Positions 54,964 through 64,000 of a DNA stretch of 64,000 bases are shown in pieces. The notes beneath the pieces are model-generated. The model made no database searches, was not told where the DNA came from, and saw only the letters and a list, made by a program, of their open reading frames with translations. The translations under genes and the position numbers were made by a program. Within the stretch, counting starts at the first letter, position 1; every line of letters starts with the position of its first letter. The stretch lies in the NCBI GenBank assembly GCA_951799425.1, contig OX637392.1, forward strand, positions 34,122,093 through 34,186,092, written 5' to 3'. Source of the stretch: Ilex aquifolium. Lineage: Eukaryota > Streptophyta > Magnoliopsida > Aquifoliales > Aquifoliaceae.

Positions 54964-56502
54964 GTGACCATGGTGAATACTCGTCAGAAAGGGAAAGGTC
55001 CTCAGCAAAGGAACGTTGACGTGTTGGCTCTTTTCATATCAAGAACGGAGGATCGTGTTGAAAGCGTCAACAAAGAGCTTTCGATCCGTTCGAGGGAAAG
55101 AACCCACCAAACTGAACTGAGCCTTGGGGGAGAAAAAGATGGTCCCTTGGTCTGTCAACTCGTCGATCTTATCGAAGAGCGCTTGGGAGACCGATTACGG
55201 CAGATAGAGGAAAATAACGTGAATGTCCGTCACAAACTTGACGAGTTTTCATTTTTTGGTGAGGGATCTCGAAGCTAACAACCGTCTAGGAAGCCCTCCG
55301 TCGAGGGGGCGTGGAGGATTCCGAGGAGGGGTCAACCCTCTCCGTGAAAAACGGAGGAGCCTGGGGGCATCCATCCCGACGCGGAGATGGAGAGAGGAGG
55401 CATCATAAAGATGGGAGAGACCTGAGTTCTAAGTTGAATTCTATGAGGATGGACAAGTCCACCCCCGATGACGACACAGATGATGAAGCCATTTTGTTGC
55501 CGTTTACCAAAAATATCATGGAGATTGAGGTACCGAAGAAGTTTGTAGTGCCACAGTTCAAAGTTTATGATGGACGTTCTGACCCAGAGGCTCACCTCCA
55601 ACAGTAAAAGCAAATGATGTCCCTATATCACTCAGATCACAAGCTATTATGCCGGGTGTTCTCAATAAGCCTAGGTAATACAATCATGAAATAGTTCAAG
55701 ACCCTTCCGCTGAATAACATAGGGTCCTGGAGGAAGCTGACCAGACAGTTCTCCGCACGTTTCATCACGGGGAACAAGCGCCCCAAGGATGTCGGATCAT
55801 TGTTGACCCTCCGGCGGAGGGAAGGTGAAACACTCCACTAGTACGTCATTCGCTATTGGGAAGAGGTGAACGAGGTGGAAGGATGCTCCGAGGTCATGGC
55901 AGCGGCCTCTTTTAGACTTGGCCTCCCTAGGGACACAGACCTTTACAGGTCATTGAAGAAACGGACCCAATGGACATGGGCGAGTTGATGTCCTGGATCA
56001 ACAACTACTCTCGGATAGAAGACGAGTTGGTGAGGAGTAAAGGTAAAAACTTGGCCCCAAAGAAAAAGGGTAAGAGGCAGAATCTCCTAGGAAAAGATTG
56101 GTCTCGGCATTAGGGAATTCCTTGAGAGGGGTCCACACTATATTCAAAGAACCCATCTACAAGTTGTTACATAAGATCAAGAAGGAGCCCTTCTTTAAGT
56201 GGCCGCCCAAGATGCAGGGCAATCCGTCCACCAAGAACCAGAATACAAGGCGTTCATACCATAAGGACGTGGGGCACCTTACGGAGGATTGCCGAGTATA
56301 CAAGTCATTCTTGGAGAAGTTGGTGCAGGAGGGATATCTCAAGGAGTACATCAAGGAGGATCTGCCGAGGGAGACACGTGCTGCTGTCCGCGGTAATGTC
56401 ATCCACGTCTGCCCTTTGGAACGGCCAAAAACCAACACTCTTAGTTCCGAACTTAAGAGGGTAGCCTTCGTTAGGAAGGTGGAGGCGAAAGATGGGGGCT
56501 AG
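54964..56502 (+). pseudogene. H gag
   Basis: Starts at ATG 54964 or 54970 (MVNTRQKGKG). The N-terminal part stops at 55276. The capsid region at 55500-55980 (VPQFKVYDGRSDPEAHLQ, FSARFITGNKRPKDVGSLLT) carries stops near 55604, 55690 and 55840. The last open part (56098-56502) has KWPPKMQGNPSTKNQNTRRS followed by YHKDVGHLTEDC and LVQEGYLKEYI, the Retand knuckle region with its first Cys lost (Arg-Ser instead). Frames shift at least twice. Confidence 0.82.
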
Positions 56503-57008
56503 CCAAGGAAGAGGCCTCGGACGGATCAAGGGGGCATCACCTTCTCGAACGTCGACTTGGCAGACGTGGTTCTCCCCCACGAGGATGCCTTGATCATAAC
56601 TTTACGGATTGGTAGTTTCGATGTTAAGAGAGTCTTGGTGGACTCGTGGAGCTCCTCGGAGGTGATGTACCTCGATGTGTTATGGCAAATGGGACTCAGG
56701 TCCAAGGATCTCACCACTGTCAAGACACCCCTCGTCGGGTTCAATGGATTTTTTGCCCTACCTTTAGGGATTATTACTCTACTGGTCACCACGGGACCTA
56801 TAACGATCAACATGGAGTTCGTGGTGATCGATTCTGATTCACCATACAACATAATCATGGGGCGAACTTAGTGGCACTCGCTTGGGGCAGTGCACTCTAC
56901 CTACCATAAAAAGTTGAAGTTCCCTAATTCGGAGGGGATAATGGAGATTTGTGGAGACCAAGCTTTGGCAAAGAGTTATTTCTATGCCATCGTGAAAGCT
57001 AGAGTTGC
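56503..57008 (+). pseudogene. H protease segment, active-site triad altered
   Basis: The reading includes LPHEDALIITLRIGSFDVKR, then VLVDSWSSSEVMYLDVLWQM, where other Tat elements have D-T/S-G-S-S. The Gly is Trp here, so activity is probably lost. VVIDSDSPYNIIMGRT and the linker LGAVHSTYHKKLKFPN follow, with a TAG at 56869 between them. The frame runs into solo LTR I after ICGDQALAKSYFYAIVKA. Confidence 0.8.
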
Positions 57009-58368
57009 TGATGAGTGGGTTTTATACCTACGAATTGAGTATTTTTTGCTTAATGAAATTACAAGTTTTCAAGTATTTTATGTTTCTTTTTATTTGTTTT
57101 GTGTGTTTTAATTTTATTTTGTAGGAACCATCATTTGGAAGAAAACAAGGTCATTTGGAAGGAAACAAGGTCATTTGGAAGGAAACAAGGTCATTTGGGA
57201 GCCTAAGTGTTGGATTTTTGAATACTAAGCAACAAGGGTAGCTCTAGGCTTAAAAGGGGATCAGCGCCGCAGCTCTACATGCAGCACTAGGAAGGCAGAA
57301 AGTCAGCGCCCCTGAGCTGATTTTAGGGGCTGCAGCCCTTGTTTTAATGGGGACGCGAATTCTGACTTGTTTTTTAGCCGAAATTGGACTTTAATGCCAC
57401 ATATATGCTAGGATTTGAGTTGGAAGAGGCGAATACTGATTTTGGGGGCTGCTAAGAAGAGAAGAAGGACCAAGGATTGATAGAAAATTGAAGACAAGAA
57501 CCGAAGGAAGCAACACGAAGAAAATCGGGATTGAAGGCTAGAGAGAGATTGAAGATTGTAACTAAGTTTTCATTCCTTTTCTCTAACTTTTAGTTCTTGA
57601 TTTTTTGAGATGTTGTTTAATTTGAGGATGATGTTTTTCAATTACATTATGAACTAATTTTTTATTAAGATTGCAACGGAACCTGATATTTAGTTAAATT
57701 GATCTACTCGTGTTTCTAGTTCTTATTGATCATATATAAGTTGTTTATCATATTTTGTGCTTAATATATAATTGTGTGGCCAACAATTAATTTGATAACC
57801 TAGATGAAATTGGGAGATGAATTCTAGGTTTAGATCGGAATATGATGACATGCGTCTGGTTGATTCTTCTTAGGATTGAATAGCTGAGTTTGTGTATAGG
57901 ATAGGAATATACCTATATACTGTGTGTAACTTTTATGAGAGTTTGAACTTAATGAATATATTCCAACTTATTTTGCATAGGATTATAGTAATTTAATTGG
58001 GAGAGATATGTTTATCTTACTATCGGAAGAGGTTTGATAAATAATTTTGAAGTCTTAGTTAACAACTTAATTTGATCAATTAACTGGAAAGAGAGTGGAA
58101 ATATTTATACGAAGCATTAGGGGAAGTTGTAATCTTAAATTCTTTTATCCGGTAAAATCACTCATTGTTCAATAATTTTAGATTTAGTCTTAAATTAGTA
58201 ATTCCATAGTTTAATTCCAATTGTTTAAATAAAATCGAATTGATATAAAATTAGTACTTGGAAGTTATTAAAAATAATTCTCCGTGGGAACGATACTCTA
58301 CTTATCACTTTATTACTTGTTGATATGTATACTTGCACGTAAATTGTCAATATCAAATTCAGACAATA
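57009..58368. mobile_element. I: solo LTR inside H pol
   Basis: About 1,360 bp of non-coding sequence starting TGATGAGTGGG, bounded by GTTGC on both sides (57004-57008 and 58369-58373). Its last 80 bases (CCGTGGGAACGATACTCTAC, TATACTTGCACGTAAATTG) resemble Athila/Ogre-type LTR ends and segment J. Removing it with one GTTGC leaves the H reading frame continuous. An alternative end pair (57006 and 58365, AGAGT/ATAGT) gives canonical TG..CA ends but an imperfect duplication. Confidence 0.75.
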
Positions 58369-58373
58369 GTTGC

Positions 58374-59575
58374 CTCCAAGGAAAAGGAGCGTGCCCTAGA
58401 GGAAGTATTGAACAAATAGCAACTACAGTCCGAACGGTCGGGCGTCGATGAGCTGCAGACTGACCCAGCTGATCGCTCCGTGGAGGATCTCCAGAAGGTA
58501 CTCCTAACGGAGGGGGACAAGGAGAGATACTTCTTGATCGGCTCCGCCTTGTCCCCAACTGAGCAGGAGGAGATGGCTAACTTATTGAGGAAGAATGTGG
58601 ATGTGTTTGCATGGGACGCCGCAGAGATGAAAGGCATAAGTCCCGATGTTATAACTCACAGGCTTCATGTTGATCCAAGTCATAAGCCCATAAAGCAAAA
58701 ACCCCGACGTACGGCGCCGCATCACGCCCAGGCGGTAAACGAAGAGGTGGAGAGACTCTTGGAAGCCGACGCCATCCGGGAGGTATAGTTTCTAGGGTGG
58801 TTGTCAAACACCATCTGCGCAAAGAAGAAGAGTGGGAAGTGGCGTGTCTGTGTAGACTTCACGGACTTGAACAAGGCTTGTCCCAAAGATGATTTTTCCC
58901 TCCCTAAGGTTGACTAATTGGTCGACGCCACGGAGGGACACGAACGCATGAGCTTCTGGACACTAGGACAGGTTACCATCAGATCCCCCTCCATCCGCTT
59001 GACCAGGATAAAACACCCTTCATCACTCCAAGGGGGGTCTATTGTTATAAGGTCATGTCGTTCAGTCTAAAAAGCGCAGGTGCTACATACTAGAGGCTCA
59101 TGAACCGGATGTTCAAGCGGTAAATCGGGAACACCATGGGGGTGTGCATTGATGACATGCTGGTCAAGAGCAGGAGACGGGATGACCACATCGCGGACTT
59201 GAAGGATGCCTTCTCCACTCTCTGAGAGTACGAGTTGAAACTGAATATTGCTAAGTGTGCCTTTGGAGTTGGCTCTAGAAAGTTCATGGGGTACTTAGTA
59301 AGTCGGCGTGGCGTAGAGGCCAACTCAGAGCAGATACAAGCTATCATGGACCTATGTAGCCCCCAGACTGTCCGGGATGTCCAGAAGCTCATAGGAATGT
59401 TAGTTGCCTTGAATCATTTTATGTCTCGGTCTTCGGACAAGTGCAAGCATTTCTTTGGGGCAATCAAGAGGTCCGAGAAGGATACTTGGAATGAAGAATG
59501 CGAGGAGGCGCTCGGAGGGATCAAGGAGTACCTCAAGGTTCTCCCGACCCTGTCCATCCCGGAGAAAGGGAGATG
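58374..59575 (+). pseudogene. H reverse transcriptase
   Basis: Open from EVLNK (58400) with stops and shifts. Motifs in order: VDVFAWDAAEMKGISPDVIT near 58600, HKPIKQKPRRTAPHHAQAVN near 58680, KKSGKWRVCVDFTDLNKACP near 58825, KDDFSLPKVD, then a scrambled region, and CIDDMLVKSRRRDDHI near 59145 (the catalytic Y-x-D-D with Cys in place of Tyr). Continues [20 protein letters not shown] and [19 protein letters not shown]. Stops lie at 58788, 58915 and elsewhere. Confidence 0.85.
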
Positions 59576-60500
59576 ATGTTCCTTTACTTGGCCATTTTGG
59601 AGTTCGCTGTTAGTGGCGTATTGGTCCACGAGCATGAACACGAACAGAAGCCAGTTTATTATATGAGCAAAGCTCTGTTGGATGCAGAGACAAGGTACTT
59701 GCCTTTAGAAAAAGCTTGCATTGGCGCTAGTCAAGGCCGCAAGGAAGTTGAGTCATTATTTTCAAGCACACCCAATCACCGTCCTAACGGATCAATCTTG
59801 GAAGGCGATCCTAAGGATGGTGGACCTCTCCAAGAGGATAGCAAAGTAGGTCGTGGAGTTGGGGGAACATGATATTCACTACAGACCTCGCACAGCAATA
59901 AAAGGTCAGGTACTAGCAGACTTCATAGCTGAATTTATCAAGGGGGAGCCACCTCCCCATGAGGTGGAGCCCTTCGCGGACAACCAAGTGCATTACTGGA
60001 GACTCTGCGTGGATGGATCCTCCAATAGCAAAGGATTTAGAATCGGGCTACTATTAGTCTCCCTAGAGAGATTGGTCACGAAGTAAGCCTTACGGCTAGG
60101 CTTCAAGGCATCCAACAATGAGGTAGAGTACGAAGCCCTTATCTCTGGACTCAAACTTGCCAATGCAGTAGAGGCCATAGAGCTAACGGTCCATTGTGAT
60201 TCCTTACTGGCAGTCAACCAAATCAATGGGGAATTTGAAGCAAGAGATCCGAGAATGAAAGCCTATCACCATGAGGCCATGACCCTGCTCCACAAGTTCA
60301 AGAAGGTGGAAATCAAGCAAGTACCTTGATATAAGAATGCCCATGCCGATGCCTTGGCATGTCTGGCCTCGGTGTTGGACTTTGACATGACACAAAGGAT
60401 TACCATGGAGTTCCTTCCCAACTCCAACATACATGACGTCCCCGGAGTGACAACCATCCTGGAGGGGGAGGAGTCCCCTTACTGAATTGATATGCTACTT
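59576..60500 (+). pseudogene. H RNase H and second (archaeal-like) RNase H
   Basis: The first RNase H is reduced (LYLAILEFAVSGVLVHEHEH, KPVYYMSKALLDAETRYLPL). After a shift, HYRPRTAIKGQVLADFIAEF leads to the second RNase H: WRLCVDGSSNSKGFRIGLLL (59998), stop, [40 protein letters not shown] and AHADALACLASVL, retaining the D..E..D pattern. A duplicated RNase H is a known mark of Tat-lineage elements. Confidence 0.85.
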
Positions 60501-61741
60501 AAGTTCCTTGTCTGTAGGGAACTCCCTGAGTGTCCAAGGAAGCCAGGAAGATAAAGTTAAGGGCCTTGAAGTTTTGGGCCTCCTTGGATCAAAAGATGTA
60601 CCAAAAATCATTCTCCAGACCCCATTTGCTTTGTGTCCGCGAAGATAAATTTGAGCCCCTCCTGTATGAAGTGCACAGAGGCATATGTGGGCGGCACTCG
60701 GGTGGACAGTCGATGGCCCATCGCATCATGTCGTAGGGATATTGGTGGCCACAGATGCAAAGGGATGCACAAGCTTATGTCCAAAAATGTGATCAATGTC
60801 AAAGGTTCGCTCCCGCCATCAGACAACCAGCAAGAGACTTACACGCGCTAACAAGCCCTTGGCCGTTTGCCCAATGGGAATTCGACCTAGTTGGACCCCT
60901 CTCAAGGGCTCATAAAGACAAGAAATTCCTGATAGTTGGGGCCGATTACTTCACAAAGTGGGTCGAGGTAGAGCCATTAACTCATATTAAGGACGCGAAC
61001 ACCAAAAATTTCGTGTGGAAGATTATAGTGAATGGGGTTTGGATTCCCCCGTGCACTTGTATAGGATAACGGGACCTAGTTTAACAACGGACCCTTCAAA
61101 TCTTTTGGTGAGCATCTTGGAATCCGGAACTACTATTCCACGCCCTCGTGCCAAAAGCCAATGGGCAAGCAAAGTCTTCAAACAAGACCATCGTCAATGG
61201 AACCAAGAAGAGGTTGGAGAAAGCTAAGGGGAAATGGGTGGATGAGCTCCTGAACGTCCTTTGGGCTTACAGGACGACTCCGCGGACCTCAACGAGCGAA
61301 ACACCTTATGCCCTTGCGTACGGAGTAGAGGCTGTAATCTTACTGGAAGTAGGTCTCCTTACTATAAGGATGCAAGCTTTTAACACTAGAGAAAATGATC
61401 ATCAACTCAGCTTGGACTTGGACCTCGCGGAGGAGAGAAGAGAGATGGCCGCCTTGAGACTAGCTAAGTACCAAGAAGGGGTATCCAAAATCTACAATAA
61501 AAGAGTAAAGCCCCGAAGATTCCAAGTGGGCGACCAAGCCCTCAGAAGAGTAGTTGGGAACACCCGTGACCCAGCCGATGGAAAAATGGGTCCTAATTGG
61601 GAAGGGTCATACAAAGTTACGTTAGTAGGAGGCTCCATATCGTACAAGTTAGAGGATATAGAAGAAAATACAGTACTTCGGCCTTGGAATGTAATGAATT
61701 TAATTTACTATTTTTTAGAAACAAAGGCTTATTTTTGCTAA
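60501..61741 (+). pseudogene. H integrase
   Basis: HHCC zinc region with His lost in part (HRGICGRHSGGQSMAHRIMS near 60680; CDQCQRFAP near 60790), catalytic core with WEFDLVGPLSRA near 60878 and GADYFTKWVEVEP near 60940, a shifted block, then QAKSSNKTIVNGTKKRLEKA (61160) and WAYRTTPRTSTSETPYALAY. The C-terminal region is LAKYQEGVSKIYNKRVKPRR and GPNWEGSYKVTLVGGSISYK, without a chromodomain. The last part, 61148-61741, is open. Confidence 0.85.
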
Positions 61742-61749
61742 GTGTGCTG

Positions 61750-62140
61750 TCCTGGAAAGGGCATGGCCCCGAAGGCGGAGTCTTAAGACTCTTGCCTGCA
61801 AAGAAATAAAGGAGCAGAGTCTCCTAGAAGGGGCATGGCCCTGGAGGTGGAGTCTTAAGACTCTTGCCTACAAAGAAATAAAGGAACAGAGCCTCTTAGA
61901 AGGGGCATAGCCCCGGAGGTGGAGTCTTAGGACTCTTGCCTCCAAAGAAATAAAGGAGTAGAGCCTCCTGGAAGGGGCATGGCCCCGGAGGCGAAGTCTT
62001 AGGACTCTTGCCTTCAAAGGAACAAAAGAGCAAAGCCTCCTGGATGGAGGATGGTCTCGAGGCTGAAGCCTTATAAAAAGAATCACCCCAAAAAGATAGG
62101 GGCCCAAGGGGCGAAGCCTCCTGGATGGGGTGTAGCCCCC
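61750..62140. repeat. 72-bp tandem array downstream of H integrase
   Basis: The phrase AAGGGGCATGGCCCCGGAGG recurs near 61757, 61829, 61901 and 61973 (period 72), with decayed copies near 62045 and 62110. Units also share GAGTCTTAAGACTCTTGCCT, a palindrome-like segment. Confidence 0.92.
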
Positions 62141-62309
62141 GGGAGAGACCACTACTCTCGAGGAGCAGAAGGGCCCTGGCCAAGGGAGACCACTACCACC
62201 CAAGGCTATACTTGGGAAAAGAAGAAAATGCAAGCACTTGGAAAAAGAAAGCATTTTTTCACTAAAAGAAATGAGGGCTTTGCGTCCCTCAAGGAACAAA
62301 AATAGAAAC

Positions 62310-63990
62310 TAAGTTACAAGAAAGTAAAAACTAAGCTAAGTTCTAGGAGGACTAGTGACCTCGCCACCAATGCCGCCTCCAATGTCTCCAAAGAGTTCTC
62401 CAAGGAGTCGGCGCTACGAGAAGGAGACGATGCGTCGGTAGGAACAGTAGAAGCATCGCCTTGAGGGGCAAGCATAGTTACAATAGAAGGAGCTGAAGTA
62501 GCATCAGTAGGAGCTAGAGCAGTGTCGACGGAAGAAGGAGCAGGATCGCCCCGAGGCGCAAGAGAAGGAGCCACGGTCTCGGCTGCTGGAATTGAGACTG
62601 GAACTGGGGGAATCCCAGCATCTTCAACCGCGACTTTGCTACAGCTTGTACCATCTATTCAGACGGAGTGTACTCGTGCTACTTAAAGAGTGGAGACTTG
62701 GCGGGGTCCCCAACAGCCCGAAGTGCCTCATCCCACCTGGCCTTGAAGCTCTCGCTCTTGTTTTCTTCGAAAGCCACCAAGATGTTGTCGACACATCGGT
62801 TGACGATCTCCTACTCTGTCTGCTTGTTTGCCTCCATCTCAGCCCCTAACTTGTCCAACTCCTAGGTGAGAGCGGCCCAAGTTTGCTCTGATTCGAGCAC
62901 CTTCGCCTCGGCTGCCGACAACTACTTCATCGCCTCGGTGATCCTCTTCTCGGTGATCCTCTTCTCGGCTTTGGCAAGCGAAGCCTTGACTTTTTCAGCA
63001 TCTCCCTTGGCCACCTCGCTCTCCATGAAAAGCTCAGCAATTTGGGCCACCTGAGTGGACAAGGTCTTGTCTCGAGCAGCCACCTCCTCCTTAGCCAAGG
63101 CCAGAGCACCTCGGGCCTTCTCCATCTCGGCTTGGAGTCTCTCACACTCTTGGATCTTGTTACGATGAGCATGGAAGCGCTCGGCAAGGACAAATATTTG
63201 CTAGGCCGTCTGTTAGACAATGGAAGGGATCACGTCGATGAAAGACTAAAGCAAAAAAGAAGAAGGAAAAATTCACAAGTATGAAAACCTTACCACTAGT
63301 GAATTCTGGATGATGGAGCGGAACAGGTTGTTGCTGCCACGCCCCCTATGGACCGACATATCGGCATCAAAGAGGATGGCCTCATTCACGGCATAGGCGG
63401 GGTGGGGAGAGGCAATGATGGAGTCAGTCAACCAGATCGACCTGTTTTCGTGATCTCGGGCCCTACCACGCCACTCTAGGGCATTTGGTGTCGGCGCTCG
63501 TGGCAGCGTCGGAGTTGGTGTTGGAGTCAGAGTTGGAGCGCCCCTGCCTCTGCCAACACCATGGTGCCTCTGCTTTACTCTCCTTTCCTCATGTTGAGGA
63601 TCCCTTCCATGCCATCAGCCACGCCTAGTTGACGTCAACACGACAGGGGCGTCGGATGGAGGAGGAGGGGGAAAGGGAGTGGGGCCTTGAATCAGAACCC
63701 CGAAAGGGCGAGTATGCCCCTAATTGGGAGTAACATTAGAGCCCGACGCACGGCCCTGTCAGGCGACGAGAGCAGCTCTTTCCCTGATCAAACTAAGAGA
63801 AAGGCGAGGTGGGTTTGACATAGCTACTTCCAAGGCAGGCATCTTCTTCGTCCCAGTTTTGGAAAACGTCAAAGTCTAGCCAAACGTCCCTACATGAAGT
63901 GCCCGCCTTGGCGTGGATGGTGGTGGATGGATCCCTTATCTCTTCAACCTCGGCGGTTGTGTCTTCGGTATCCTCTATCTCGGCTTCAGT
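62310..63990 (-). pseudogene. H antisense accessory ORF region, degenerate
   Basis: The minus strand codes for a protein-like sequence, unlike the plus strand. Segments include HPAYAVNEAILFDADMSVHR near 63400, AERFHAHRNKIQECERLQAE near 63170 and a coiled-coil stretch with ALAKEEVAARDKTLSTQVAQ near 63080. ENKSESFKARWDEALRAVGD near 62750 and a Pro/Ala/Ser-rich tail (62574-62314) follow. A possible intron (GTAAG near 63293, TTTAG near 63247) lies between the first two. Antisense ORFs at this place are known in Tat/Retand elements; their role is unknown. Several stops show decay. Confidence 0.65.
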
Positions 63991-64000
63991 AGCTCTGTTG

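Larger units (their letters stand above)
53918..64000 (+). mobile_element. H: degenerate full-length-type Tat/Retand element (3' end beyond window)
   Basis: 5' LTR (53918-54920), primer site, gag, protease, RT, RNase H, a second RNase H, integrase, a 72-bp array and an antisense ORF. The second RNase H and the antisense ORF between integrase and 3' LTR are known marks of the Tat/Retand/Ogre branch. Many stops and shifts interrupt gag and pol. Solo LTR I (57009-58368) splits pol. Confidence 0.88.

Noticed and set aside
61750-62140. Second CRISPR-like repeat series
   Set aside because: A 72-bp tandem array with whole units repeated, no variable spacers.

Overview
This is nuclear DNA of a flowering plant, most likely a eudicot. 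The evidence is nested Athila, Tat/Retand and Tekay-type (chromodomain) Ty3/gypsy LTR retrotransposons, a plant L1-type LINE, MITEs and one plant-type mTERF gene; there are no bacterial operons. The species cannot be named from the sequence. Apart from the mTERF gene, nearly everything I can identify is mobile DNA or simple repeat.

Layout. 1-14094: two related Athila elements on the minus strand. Element A (1-11354, left end outside the window) sits inside the gag of element B (11355-14094). Element A is itself split by R1 (2447-7986), a gag-only Tat/Retand-like element with a perfect GAAAT duplication. 14095-15773: unidentified DNA. 15774-20579: element C, a very short element with 1.09-kb LTRs and an ATAGA duplication; its first LTR carries K (16724-19030), a solo chromovirus LTR with a GATTT duplication. 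20594-31395: element E, a degenerate minisatellite-filled Tat-like element, split by D (21790-30220), a Tekay-like chromovirus that keeps gag, a degenerate protease and the integrase tail but has a minisatellite where RT and RNase H should be. 31396-35350: AT-rich and GGT-rich low-complexity DNA with inverted repeats. 35770-37521: an uninterrupted 583-codon mTERF gene resembling MTERF18/SHOT1, the only convincing host gene. 38341-40095 and 48748-49184: one LINE, split by the minus-strand chromovirus F (40096-48747). The long LTR of F holds a 37-40-bp array, a 298-bp tandem duplication, the small LTR element G (43026-44881, CTCCC duplication) and a hAT-like MITE. 49185-53917: AT-rich DNA with a second MITE and LTR scraps. 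53918-64000: element H, a degenerate full-length-type Tat/Retand element (LTR, gag, protease, RT, RNase H, second RNase H, integrase, 72-bp array, antisense ORF). A solo LTR (I) interrupts H between protease and RT; its 3' LTR lies outside the window.

Most notable pattern: several families carry clusters of short CG-containing palindromes in the LTR upstream of a TATA box. The same TTCGAA-centred palindrome occurs in the Athila LTRs (A and B) and in the unrelated chromovirus LTR K. In D, a relative of K, the same position holds an ACCGGT-centred palindrome instead. H has CACGTG sites and R1 has GGCGCC sites. This looks like a modular, exchangeable promoter cassette shared by retrotransposon lineages.

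Percent identities are judged by eye, and lineage names rest on recognised protein motifs, primer-binding sites and target-site duplications, not on database searches.
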